DNA of 64,000 nucleotides from CAXXOK01 sp964640955. Its GTDB lineage: Bacteria > Bacillota > Clostridia > Christensenellales > Aristaeellaceae. A program made the translations under genes and the position numbers. The stretch covers positions 186,001 through 250,000 of the forward strand of contig CAZXJI010000002.1 of the NCBI GenBank assembly GCA_964640955.1, written 5' to 3'. Below the pieces are notes generated by a model, which made no database searches, was not told where the DNA came from, and worked only from the letters and a program-made list of their open reading frames with translations. Of the stretch, positions 1-7,103 are shown piece after piece. Within the stretch, counting starts at the first letter, position 1. Each line of letters starts with the position of its first letter.

Positions 1-1158
1 TATGCGGTGCTGTTCGGGGTGAATATCCTGGTTTCCATGACGCTGTACATGACCAACACCTGCATGGCCGGCTACCTGGCCGGCAAGGGCATCGCCGTGA
101 CGCTGACGGGGACGATCCTGGGCATGATGTCCATGGCGTCGATGGTCACCCGCCCCTTCAGCGGCTTCGTGTGCGACCGCTACCGCCACAAGCGTCTTCT
201 GCTGATCTTCCTTGGGCTGAACGCAGCGGTGCTGTTCGGTTACGCGGCGGCCCGGACGGCCGCGGTGTTCATGGCGCTGCGCATCCTGCACGGGGTCGCC
301 TTCGGCATGACGACCACGGTCATGATGACCTACGTCACCTCCTACATTCCCGACGGCCACATGGGCGAGGGCATGGGGTACTTCGGGCTGGGGCAGTCCG
401 TGGCGGCCGCGATCGGGCCTTCGGCCGGGCTGTGGCTGAACGGGTCGCTGGGCGGCGGTTACGCCTTCCTCTTCGCGGGGGCGCTGCTGCTGGCGGGCAT
501 GGCCGTGGCCGCGGCAGCCCTGAAGGAACACCGTAGCGCGCGTCCGGCGGCCGGGCCTGCGGCGCCCATCCGCATCGGCGATTTTATCGCCCGGCAGGCC
601 GTTCCCTTCGCGGTCATCACCGTCGCCCTGTCGGCGGCCAATGGCATTGAAACCAGCTACATCGCCACCTACGGGGCGCTGCTCAACCTGGGGAACGTGG
701 GCTGGTACTTCACGCTCAGCGCGGCGACGCTGTTCGGCGCCCGTATCGCGTTCGGCCGTGTGACGGACAAAAAGGGCTTTTCCTGGGCGCTGTACCCGAG
801 CATGTTTTTGATTGCGGGGGCGTTTGCGCTGCTGGGCGTCGCGGGCAGGCTGCCCGCCGCCGCGGCCTTCGGCGCGGCCGCGTGCATCAAGGCCTGCGGC
901 ACGGGGCTATTGCAGCCCGCCATTCAGGCGATGTGCATCCAGTCCGTACCGGCGTCCAAGCGGGGCGCCGCCTCCAGCACCTACTACATCGGCACGGATC
1001 TGGGCCAGGGCGCGTCCACCGTGTTCGCGGGGCAACTGATCCCCGCGGTCGGCTACGGCAACCTGTTTTTCGTGTTCCTGATCCCCATGGCGGCGGTCAC
1101 GGCCTACTACGCGCTGCGGCGCTCCGCGCGCAGGCGCGCCGGGCGGCGGGCCGGCTGA
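1..1158 (+). CDS. MFS transporter, 5' end outside window
   Basis: Major facilitator superfamily permease, a secondary transporter of the cytoplasmic membrane. The frame is open from base 1, and the first in-frame start (GTG at 7) already lies inside the first transmembrane helix, so the true start is upstream; 385 residues are visible against about 400 for the family. Hydrophobic helices run throughout. The cytoplasmic loop 2-3 motif A is recognisable as GFVCDRYRHKR around residue 56, and a long charged/Pro-Ala loop near residues 170-195 divides the two six-helix halves. The C-terminus is Arg-rich. A terminator follows directly. The substrate cannot be told from sequence. Confidence 0.85.
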   Translation, partial: YAVLFGVNILVSMTLYMTNTCMAGYLAGKGIAVTLTGTILGMMSMASMVTRPFSGFVCDRYRHKRLLLIFLGLNAAVLFGYAAARTAAVFMALRILHGVAFGMTTTVMMTYVTSYIPDGHMGEGMGYFGLGQSVAAAIGPSAGLWLNGSLGGGYAFLFAGALLLAGMAVAAAALKEHRSARPAAGPAAPIRIGDFIARQAVPFAVITVALSAANGIETSYIATYGALLNLGNVGWYFTLSAATLFGARIAFGRVTDKKGFSWALYPSMFLIAGAFALLGVAGRLPAAAAFGAAACIKACGTGLLQPAIQAMCIQSVPASKRGAASSTYYIGTDLGQGASTVFAGQLIPAVGYGNLFFVFLIPMAAVTAYYALRRSARRRAGRRAG

Positions 1159-1198
1159 AAACGGCGACGCCCGGGAAAGCAGGCTGTTCGACCCCCTG

Positions 1199-1228
1199 AG
1201 GACCGGCATGGCAATGCCGGTCCTTTTT
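1199..1228 (+). terminator. Rho-independent terminator after MFS gene
   Basis: An 11-bp perfect stem (1199-1209 with 1214-1224), a GGCA loop, and a T run at 1224-1228. It separates the MFS gene from the opp operon. Confidence 0.9.
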
Positions 1229-1346
1229 GATAAAATATAACCATATGATACCACTTTTCTTTCCCGTTCCGCTCGGGAAATACAATAGAAATACCGGATT
1301 CGTCTACGCCGGGGAGGGAATGGGGCGCCGCCGACCTGTTTGTATA

Positions 1347-1374
1347 TTGACATCCCCACCGGCGGTGCTAAAAT
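1347..1374 (+). promoter_or_regulatory. Sigma-A promoter of the opp operon
   Basis: A perfect TTGACA at 1347-1352, a 16-nt spacer, and TAAAAT at 1369-1374 preceded by TGC (extended -10). The predicted transcript starts near 1381, leaving about 70 nt of leader before the permease start at 1451. This rules out the in-frame ATG at 1340 as a start. Confidence 0.8.
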
Positions 1375-1450
1375 GAATTATCGAGCAGCGGAAGATGCAG
1401 TTTTCTCAATCTGTCTCCGCCCTGAAAAACTTGCAATCGAGGAGGTTGTT

Positions 1451-2374
1451 ATGGGGCGTTATATTTTGAAGCGGCTTCTGGCGGCGGTTTTCACCCTGTT
1501 CATCGCCGCGACGGTTACGTTTTTCATTATGCATTTCGTGCCGGGCGGTCCTTTCATGAGCGAAAAGGCCCCCTCCCCGGAGATCCGCCAGCAGATGGAA
1601 GCCAAATACGGGCTGGACCAGCCCCTTTTCATCCAGTACCTGACCTATATGAAAAACCTGGCGACCGGCGACCTGGGCGTAAGCTACGTGCAGGCCAAAA
1701 ACCGCGCCGTGGCGGAAGTGATCCGCATGGCCTTCCCGGTGTCCGCCCGGATCGGCGGCTACGCGGTGCTGGTCAGTATTCTGCTGGGCATTCCGCTGGG
1801 CTGCATATCTGCGCTCAAGCGCGGCAAGTGGGAGGACGACGCGATACGCGTGTTTTCCACCGTGGGCATCGCGGTGCCGGGTTTCGTGGTGGCGACGGCG
1901 CTGATGCTGCTGATCGCGGTGCAGCTTAAATGGGTGCCTGTTTCGGGGCTCCGGACGCCGCAAAGCTACATTCTGCCGGTGATCACCCTGGCGCTCTACC
2001 CCATGAGCTATATCGCCCGCCTGATGCGCTCCAGCATGCTGGACGTGATCGGTCAGGACTATATCCGCACCGCGCGCGCCAAGGGTATGACCCGCTTCGT
2101 AACCATTTTCAAGCACGCGCTGCGAAACTCGCTGATCCCCGTCATCACCTATCTGGGCCCCATGATCGCCAACATCCTGACCGGCAGCTTCGTGGTGGAG
2201 AAGGTGTTCAACATTCCCGGCCTCGGGCGGTACTTCGTCAAGTCCATCGAAAGCCGGGACTACACCATCATCATGGGCACGACGGTCTTTTACGCCGCCA
2301 TCCTCATCCTGATGACCCTGATCTGCGACATCCTCTACAAGCTGGTGGTGCCCCGCATCAAGCTGGACGGTTAG
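1451..2374 (+). CDS. oppB: Oligopeptide/dipeptide ABC transporter permease OppB/DppB
   Basis: Inner-membrane permease of a peptide-type (BPD_transp_1) importer, 307 aa. It has the family hallmarks: an N-terminal helix (residues 9-31) ending in HFVPGGPF, the periplasm-facing loop with KYGLDQP, six hydrophobic segments, and the EAA loop TARAKGMTRFVTIFKHALRN that docks on the ATPase. The start at 1451 is chosen because GGAGG sits 6 nt upstream and the promoter lies at 1347-1374; a start at 1340 would precede the promoter. It is the first gene of the BCDFA operon, with 15 nt to the next gene. Substrate class (peptides or other amide/oligosaccharide ligands) is inferred from family only. Confidence 0.93.
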   Translation: MGRYILKRLLAAVFTLFIAATVTFFIMHFVPGGPFMSEKAPSPEIRQQMEAKYGLDQPLFIQYLTYMKNLATGDLGVSYVQAKNRAVAEVIRMAFPVSARIGGYAVLVSILLGIPLGCISALKRGKWEDDAIRVFSTVGIAVPGFVVATALMLLIAVQLKWVPVSGLRTPQSYILPVITLALYPMSYIARLMRSSMLDVIGQDYIRTARAKGMTRFVTIFKHALRNSLIPVITYLGPMIANILTGSFVVEKVFNIPGLGRYFVKSIESRDYTIIMGTTVFYAAILILMTLICDILYKLVVPRIKLDG

Positions 2375-2389
2375 GAGGCGGCGAACAGA

Positions 2390-3412
2390 ATGAAATTCCA
2401 GGATATCCTCAAAAAATACGCCGCGCCCGCCTCCGTGCCGGAACTGACGCTTGACGACCTTTTGCCCGTATCCGGCGAGGAGCAGCAGCGCATCGAGCAG
2501 ATGCCCGACACCGTCACCTACTGGCAGGACGCCTGGCGTCGGCTGAAAAAAAACAAGATCGCCATCGCCGCGCTGATCATGATCGTGCTGCTCACGCTGT
2601 TCGCGGTGGTCGGCCCGTACCTGTCCCCCTACACCTATTCCCAGCAGATTCGCGGCGCGGAGTACCAAACGCCGACGCTTGAGCATCCCTTCGGCACCGA
2701 TAACCTGGGCAGGGACATTCTGGTGCGGTGCATGGTCGGCACCCGCATTTCCCTGGTCATCGGCCTGGGCTCGGCGCTGATCGTGCTGGTCATCGGCTCC
2801 ATCTACGGCGCCGTTTCGGGGCTCATCGGCAGTCGCACGGACAACATCATGATGCGCATCGTAGACGTCATCAACTCCCTGCCGACCATCCTGATGGTGG
2901 TGGCCATCAAGATGGTCATCGAAGACCCCCTCAACGACCTCATCAATTCGTCCGCCGCCTTCAAGGGCCTGCAGACGCTGGGCAGCGGCATCATTTCCAT
3001 TTTCATCGTCTACGGCCTTTTGTATTGGGTCGGCATGGCGCGCATCGTGCGCGGGCAGGTGCTGATGCTCAAGCAGATGGAGTACGTGGACGCGGCCATG
3101 GCCCTGGGCAGCAGCCGTCGGCGGCTGATCTTCAAGCACCTCCTGCCCAACTGCGTGGGGCAGCTGGTGGTGACCACCATGCTGCAGATTCCCTCGGCCA
3201 TCTTCACCGAGGCGTTCTTAAGCTTCCTGTCTATCGGCGTGTCCGCCCCCATGGCCAGCCTCGGTTCGCTGTGCTCCGACGCGCTCAACGGCATCGTATC
3301 CTATCCGTACCGGCTGGTGTTCCCCGCCATCATCATCAGCCTCATCATCCTGGCGTTCAACCTGTTCGGCGACGGCCTTCGGGACGCCCTCGACCCGCGA
3401 CTGAAGAAGTAG
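2390..3412 (+). CDS. oppC: Oligopeptide/dipeptide ABC transporter permease OppC/DppC
   Basis: Second permease of the opp-type importer, 340 aa. A cytoplasmic N-terminal stretch of about 55 residues carries the OppC-type segment TYWQDAWRRLKKNKIA before the first helix. This is followed by the extracellular motif EHPFGTDNLGRDI and further helices. The EAA loop reads EYVDAAMALGSSRRRLIFKH, and the C-terminus ends in GDGLRDALDPRLKK, a classic OppC ending. AGGAGG lies upstream of the ATG. It pairs with OppB to form the membrane channel and is translated 15 nt after it. Confidence 0.94.
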   Translation: MKFQDILKKYAAPASVPELTLDDLLPVSGEEQQRIEQMPDTVTYWQDAWRRLKKNKIAIAALIMIVLLTLFAVVGPYLSPYTYSQQIRGAEYQTPTLEHPFGTDNLGRDILVRCMVGTRISLVIGLGSALIVLVIGSIYGAVSGLIGSRTDNIMMRIVDVINSLPTILMVVAIKMVIEDPLNDLINSSAAFKGLQTLGSGIISIFIVYGLLYWVGMARIVRGQVLMLKQMEYVDAAMALGSSRRRLIFKHLLPNCVGQLVVTTMLQIPSAIFTEAFLSFLSIGVSAPMASLGSLCSDALNGIVSYPYRLVFPAIIISLIILAFNLFGDGLRDALDPRLKK

Positions 3413-3424
3413 GAGGGACGTACC

Positions 3425-4423
3425 GTGGCAGATCGACCGCTTTTGGAGGTTCGCAACCTGAAGGTCAGCTTCTTCACCCACGCGGGCGAGGTGCAGGCCG
3501 TGCGCGGTATCTCCTACAAGCTGGACGCCGGCAAGGTGATGGGCATCGTAGGCGAATCGGGCAGCGGCAAGTCCGTTTCCACCTACGGGATTCTCGGCAT
3601 CATCCCCGATCCCGGCCGGATCGTGGAGGGCGAGATCGAGTTTGACGGGAAGATCGTCACGAAGCTCTCCGAAAAGGAGATGCTGGGCATCCGCGGCAAG
3701 GACGTCGCCATGATCTTTCAGGACCCCATGACGTGCCTCAATCCCGTGTATACCGTAGGTTCCCAGATCGACGAAACGCTGCGCAAGCATACCTCGCTCA
3801 CCCGCGCGCAGCGGGCAAAGCGGATCGTGGAGTTGTTTACGCTGGTGGGCATCAACCAGCCGGAGCGGCGGGCCCGCCAATATTCGCACGAGCTGTCCGG
3901 CGGCATGCGCCAGCGGGTGATGATCGCCATGGCGCTGGCCTGCAACCCCAAGCTGCTCATCGCCGACGAGCCCACCACCGCCCTGGACGTGACCATTCAG
4001 GCGCAGATACTGGAGCTGCTTTCCGAGCTCAAGGACAAGATCCACATGGCCGTCATCTTCGTGACGCACGATTTGGGTGTCGTATCCGAAATCTGCGACG
4101 AAATCTCGGTGATGTACGCGGGGATGATCGTGGAGCGCGGCGGAAAGGACGATATTTTCTACCGGCCCGCCCACCCCTACACCCAGGGCCTGCTGGCCTC
4201 GGTGCCCAAGGTGAACGCCGACGAGCACGAGCGGCTGGTGCCCATCGACGGCAACCCCGTCGATCTGATCCACCCACCGGCCGGCTGTCCCTTCGCCATG
4301 CGGTGCAAGCGCTGCATGCGGGTGTGCGTGGATCGCATGCCGCCGGAACTGTCCCTGAGCGAGGGCCACAGGGTTTCCTGCTGGCTGCCCGTCGCCCGGG
4401 ACATGAAGGAGGGCGAGGCATGA
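3425..4423 (+). CDS. oppD: Peptide ABC transporter ATP-binding protein OppD/DppD
   Basis: Cytoplasmic ATPase, 332 aa, starting at GTG with AGGAGG upstream. Walker A GESGSGKS is at residues 43-50, the signature is LSGGMRQR, Walker B is LLIADEPTTALD, and the switch His is in FVTHDLG. The C-terminal oligopeptide-transporter domain has the four-Cys segment CPFAMRCKRCMRVC; equivalent cysteines in Dpp/Opp ATPases are known to bind a [4Fe-4S] cluster. Its stop overlaps the next gene's ATG (ATGA), indicating translational coupling with OppF. Confidence 0.95.
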   Translation: MADRPLLEVRNLKVSFFTHAGEVQAVRGISYKLDAGKVMGIVGESGSGKSVSTYGILGIIPDPGRIVEGEIEFDGKIVTKLSEKEMLGIRGKDVAMIFQDPMTCLNPVYTVGSQIDETLRKHTSLTRAQRAKRIVELFTLVGINQPERRARQYSHELSGGMRQRVMIAMALACNPKLLIADEPTTALDVTIQAQILELLSELKDKIHMAVIFVTHDLGVVSEICDEISVMYAGMIVERGGKDDIFYRPAHPYTQGLLASVPKVNADEHERLVPIDGNPVDLIHPPAGCPFAMRCKRCMRVCVDRMPPELSLSEGHRVSCWLPVARDMKEGEA

Positions 4424-5391
4424 GCAACCCAAACGTTCTCCTGGACGCCCGGGGCATCAAGGTGCATTTTCCCGTGCGCATGGGGCTGATGAACCTCAAG
4501 CACGTCAAGGCCGTGGACGGCGTGGACCTGCAGATTGAAAAGGGCGAAACCTTCGGCCTGGTGGGCGAATCCGGCTGCGGCAAAACCACCCTGGGCCGCA
4601 CGGTGATCCGCCTGCAGGAGCCCACGGAAGGCACCATCGCCTACGACGGCCGGGAAATCACCCACGCCGATATGCTGCCCTACCGCCGCCGTATGCAGAT
4701 CATCTACCAGGACCCCTACGCCTCCCTCGACCCGCGCATGACCGTGGGCGACATCGTGGGCGAGGCGCTGGACATCCACAAGCTGTGCAAAAGCGCCCGC
4801 GACCGCGCCGACCGCATCCATCAGCTTTTGGAGATCGTGGGCCTCAACGGCGAGCACATGAACCGTTTCCCCCACGAATTTTCCGGCGGCCAGCGCCAGC
4901 GCATCGGCATCGCGCGCGCGCTGGCGGTGGAGCCGGAGTTCATCGTCTGCGACGAGCCGATTTCCGCGCTGGACGTGTCCATACAGGCCCAGATCGTGAA
5001 CATGCTGGAGGATCTGCAGACGGCCCGGGGCTTCACCTACCTGTTCATCGCCCACGACCTGGCCGTGGTCAAGCATATCAGTCGCCGCATCGGGGTGATG
5101 TACCTGGGGCATATGGTGGAGGTCGCGCCCAGCAACGAGCTGTACCGCCACCCCCAGCACCCCTACACGCGCACGCTGCTCTCCGCCATTCCCATCGCCG
5201 ATCCGGCGGCCAGCCGCCGCAAGAAGCGCATCATTTTGGAAGGGGAAATCCCCAGCCCCATCGACCCGCCCAGCGGCTGCGCCTTCCGTACCCGCTGCCC
5301 CTATGCGCAGCCCGAATGCGCGCAGACGGCCCCCGAGCTTGCGGAGATCGCCCCCGGTCATTTTTGCGCATGTCCGGTCACCACGCGCTGA
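4420..5391 (+). CDS. oppF: Peptide ABC transporter ATP-binding protein OppF/DppF
   Basis: Second ATPase, 323 aa. The start is set at ATG 4420, overlapping the oppD stop by 4 nt; the frame stays open far upstream inside oppD, but that part has no homology to the family. Walker A is GESGCGKT, the signature is FSGGQRQR, Walker B is FIVCDEPISALD, and H-switch is IAHDLAV. The C-terminal oligo_HPY region keeps cysteines in CAFRTRCPYAQPEC and ends CAC. OppD and OppF form the heterodimer that drives OppBC. Confidence 0.95.
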   Translation: MSNPNVLLDARGIKVHFPVRMGLMNLKHVKAVDGVDLQIEKGETFGLVGESGCGKTTLGRTVIRLQEPTEGTIAYDGREITHADMLPYRRRMQIIYQDPYASLDPRMTVGDIVGEALDIHKLCKSARDRADRIHQLLEIVGLNGEHMNRFPHEFSGGQRQRIGIARALAVEPEFIVCDEPISALDVSIQAQIVNMLEDLQTARGFTYLFIAHDLAVVKHISRRIGVMYLGHMVEVAPSNELYRHPQHPYTRTLLSAIPIADPAASRRKKRIILEGEIPSPIDPPSGCAFRTRCPYAQPECAQTAPELAEIAPGHFCACPVTTR

Positions 5392-5393
5392 GG

Positions 5394-5411
5394 CGCGCCC
5401 GAACGGGCGCG
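5394..5411 (+). other. Hairpin between oppF and oppA
   Basis: An 8-bp GC-only inverted repeat (5394-5401 with 5404-5411) just after the oppF stop. It has no T run, so it is more likely an mRNA processing or stability element than a terminator. Confidence 0.4.
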
Positions 5412-5447
5412 ACAGCAATATAAAAAAGCTAAGGAGGAGTTCTCAAA

Positions 5448-7040
5448 ATGAAAAGACTGCTGGCTATCCTTGTAGCGCTCCTGATGCTGGTGCCGATGGC
5501 GGCTCTCGCCGAATTCGACATCACCGTGACCAACGGCTCCGAGCCGGGCATGCTCGACCCCAACGCGGAGATCGGCAACGACGTCATCGCGATGATGAAC
5601 CACTTCTTCGAGTCCCTGATGAAGATCGACGAAAACCAGATGGTGGCCTGCGGTCAGGCGGCGAGCTACGACGTCTCCGAAGATGGCCTGACCTACACCT
5701 TCCATCTGCGCGACGACATCTACTGGAGCGACGGCAAGGCCGTCACCGCCGGCGATTTCGTCTACTCCTGGCAGCGGCTGGTCAAGGGCGCGTACGATTA
5801 CACGCACCTGATCGAGATGGTCGCGGGCTATGAAGACTATCTGGAAGGCGTCGAGGGCGCCGAGCTGGGCGTCGCCGCGCCGGACGACAAGACCTTCGTG
5901 GTCACGCTGGCCTACCCCTGCCCGTACTTCACCGAAATCTGCGCCTTCAGCGCCACCGCGCCCGTCCGCCAGGACATTATCGAGACCTACGGCGAATCGG
6001 CCTGGTACATGAACCCCGAGACCTACGTGACCAACGGCGCCTACACCATGGAATCCTGGACGAACCAGGACAGCATCGTCATGGTGAAGAGCGACACCTA
6101 CTACAACAAGGCCGCCGTGGGCCCCGACAAGATCACCTGGCTGCTGATGGACGACGACAACACCATCCTGGCTTCCTACGAAGCGGGAGACGTGATCTTC
6201 GCCGGCAGCTTCCCCACCGCCGAGGCCGCTCGCCTGCGCGAGATGGGCGTGCTCAACAGCGTCTCCATCGCGGGCACCTATTACCTGGAAATCGAACAGG
6301 AAAAGGGCCTGGACGCGCTTAAGAACCCGGACGTGATCCGCGCCCTGTCGCTGGTCATCGACCGCAACTACATCACCTCGACCATCACCGGCATGGGCGA
6401 AGTGCCCGCCAACTCCTGGCTGCCCTACGGCTTCCTGGATAACGAGGGCAACGATTATCACGACAAGACCGAGGCCTGGTGGAGCACCGACGACGCCGAT
6501 TACGAGGCCAATATCGCCGAGGCGCAGGCGCTGCTGGAGAAAGCCGGCTACCCCAACGGCGAAGGCTTCCCCGCCATCACCTACTCGCTGAACACCTCCA
6601 CCACGCATCAGGCGATCGCCGAGTACATCCAGAGCGTATGGAGCGAATACCTGGGCGTAAGCGCCACGCTGAACTCCGAGGAGTTCGCCGTGCTGCTGGC
6701 CGACCGCAGCGCCGGCGATTACGAGCTGTCCCGCGCCGGCTGGACCGTGGACTACAACGATCCCGCGGGCCTGATGGACCTGTGGGTGTCCGGCAACGGC
6801 AACAACGACTCCCACTATTCCAGCGAGGCGTACGACGCGCTGATCACCGCTTCCCGCACCGAACTGGATCTGGACAAGCGGCTGGATCTGTACCATCAGG
6901 CCGAGGCCGTGCTGGCGCAGGATATGCCGGTGATCCCGATCTACTACTACACCGACAGCTACCTGTTCGATACCACCAAGTACGACGGCTTCTACTCCTA
7001 CCTGGCGTTCCCCTGCTTCGTCTACACGACCGCCAAGTAA
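5448..7040 (+). CDS. oppA: Peptide-type ABC transporter substrate-binding protein (SBP_bac_5)
   Basis: Extracytoplasmic binding protein of the opp-type importer, 530 aa, typical length. A signal peptide covers residues 1-21 and ends AALA before EFDITV; there is no lipobox Cys, so the protein should be cleaved by signal peptidase I and not lipidated. Family features include the N-terminal NGSEPGMLDPN segment, YTFHLRDDIYWSDGKAVTAGDFVYSWQRL, and the late segment MPVIPIYYYTDSYLF. AAGGAGG precedes the ATG. It is the last gene of the operon, followed by a strong terminator. Ligand is unknown: oligopeptides are the default, but family members also bind oligosaccharides. Confidence 0.93.
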   Translation: MKRLLAILVALLMLVPMAALAEFDITVTNGSEPGMLDPNAEIGNDVIAMMNHFFESLMKIDENQMVACGQAASYDVSEDGLTYTFHLRDDIYWSDGKAVTAGDFVYSWQRLVKGAYDYTHLIEMVAGYEDYLEGVEGAELGVAAPDDKTFVVTLAYPCPYFTEICAFSATAPVRQDIIETYGESAWYMNPETYVTNGAYTMESWTNQDSIVMVKSDTYYNKAAVGPDKITWLLMDDDNTILASYEAGDVIFAGSFPTAEAARLREMGVLNSVSIAGTYYLEIEQEKGLDALKNPDVIRALSLVIDRNYITSTITGMGEVPANSWLPYGFLDNEGNDYHDKTEAWWSTDDADYEANIAEAQALLEKAGYPNGEGFPAITYSLNTSTTHQAIAEYIQSVWSEYLGVSATLNSEEFAVLLADRSAGDYELSRAGWTVDYNDPAGLMDLWVSGNGNNDSHYSSEAYDALITASRTELDLDKRLDLYHQAEAVLAQDMPVIPIYYYTDSYLFDTTKYDGFYSYLAFPCFVYTTAK

Positions 7041-7053
7041 ACCCGATAGCCGC

Positions 7054-7084
7054 AAGGGGCTGCCGCAAATCGCGGCAGCCCCTT
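7054..7084. terminator. Terminator between oppA and the rhamnosidase gene
   Basis: A 13-bp perfect stem (7054-7066 with 7072-7084), a 5-nt loop, then T-rich sequence to about 7098 on the plus strand. It lies between convergent genes and may act in both directions. Confidence 0.85.
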
Positions 7085-7103
7085 ATTCTATCCTTTTTCC
7101 CGG

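Noticed and set aside
1340..1450. Upstream extension of oppB to ATG 1340
   Set aside because: A perfect promoter lies at 1347-1374 and a good ribosome site precedes 1451.
1406..3139. Long minus-strand frame (577 codons) opposite the opp permeases
   Set aside because: It is antisense to clear OppB/OppC genes, is His/Gln/Arg-rich, and arises from GC-rich codon use. The same holds for the 806- to 899-codon plus frames at 9652-12351 and 60856-63276.
3733..4419. N-terminal extension of oppF
   Set aside because: The frame runs inside oppD; the ATGA overlap at 4420 is the expected start.
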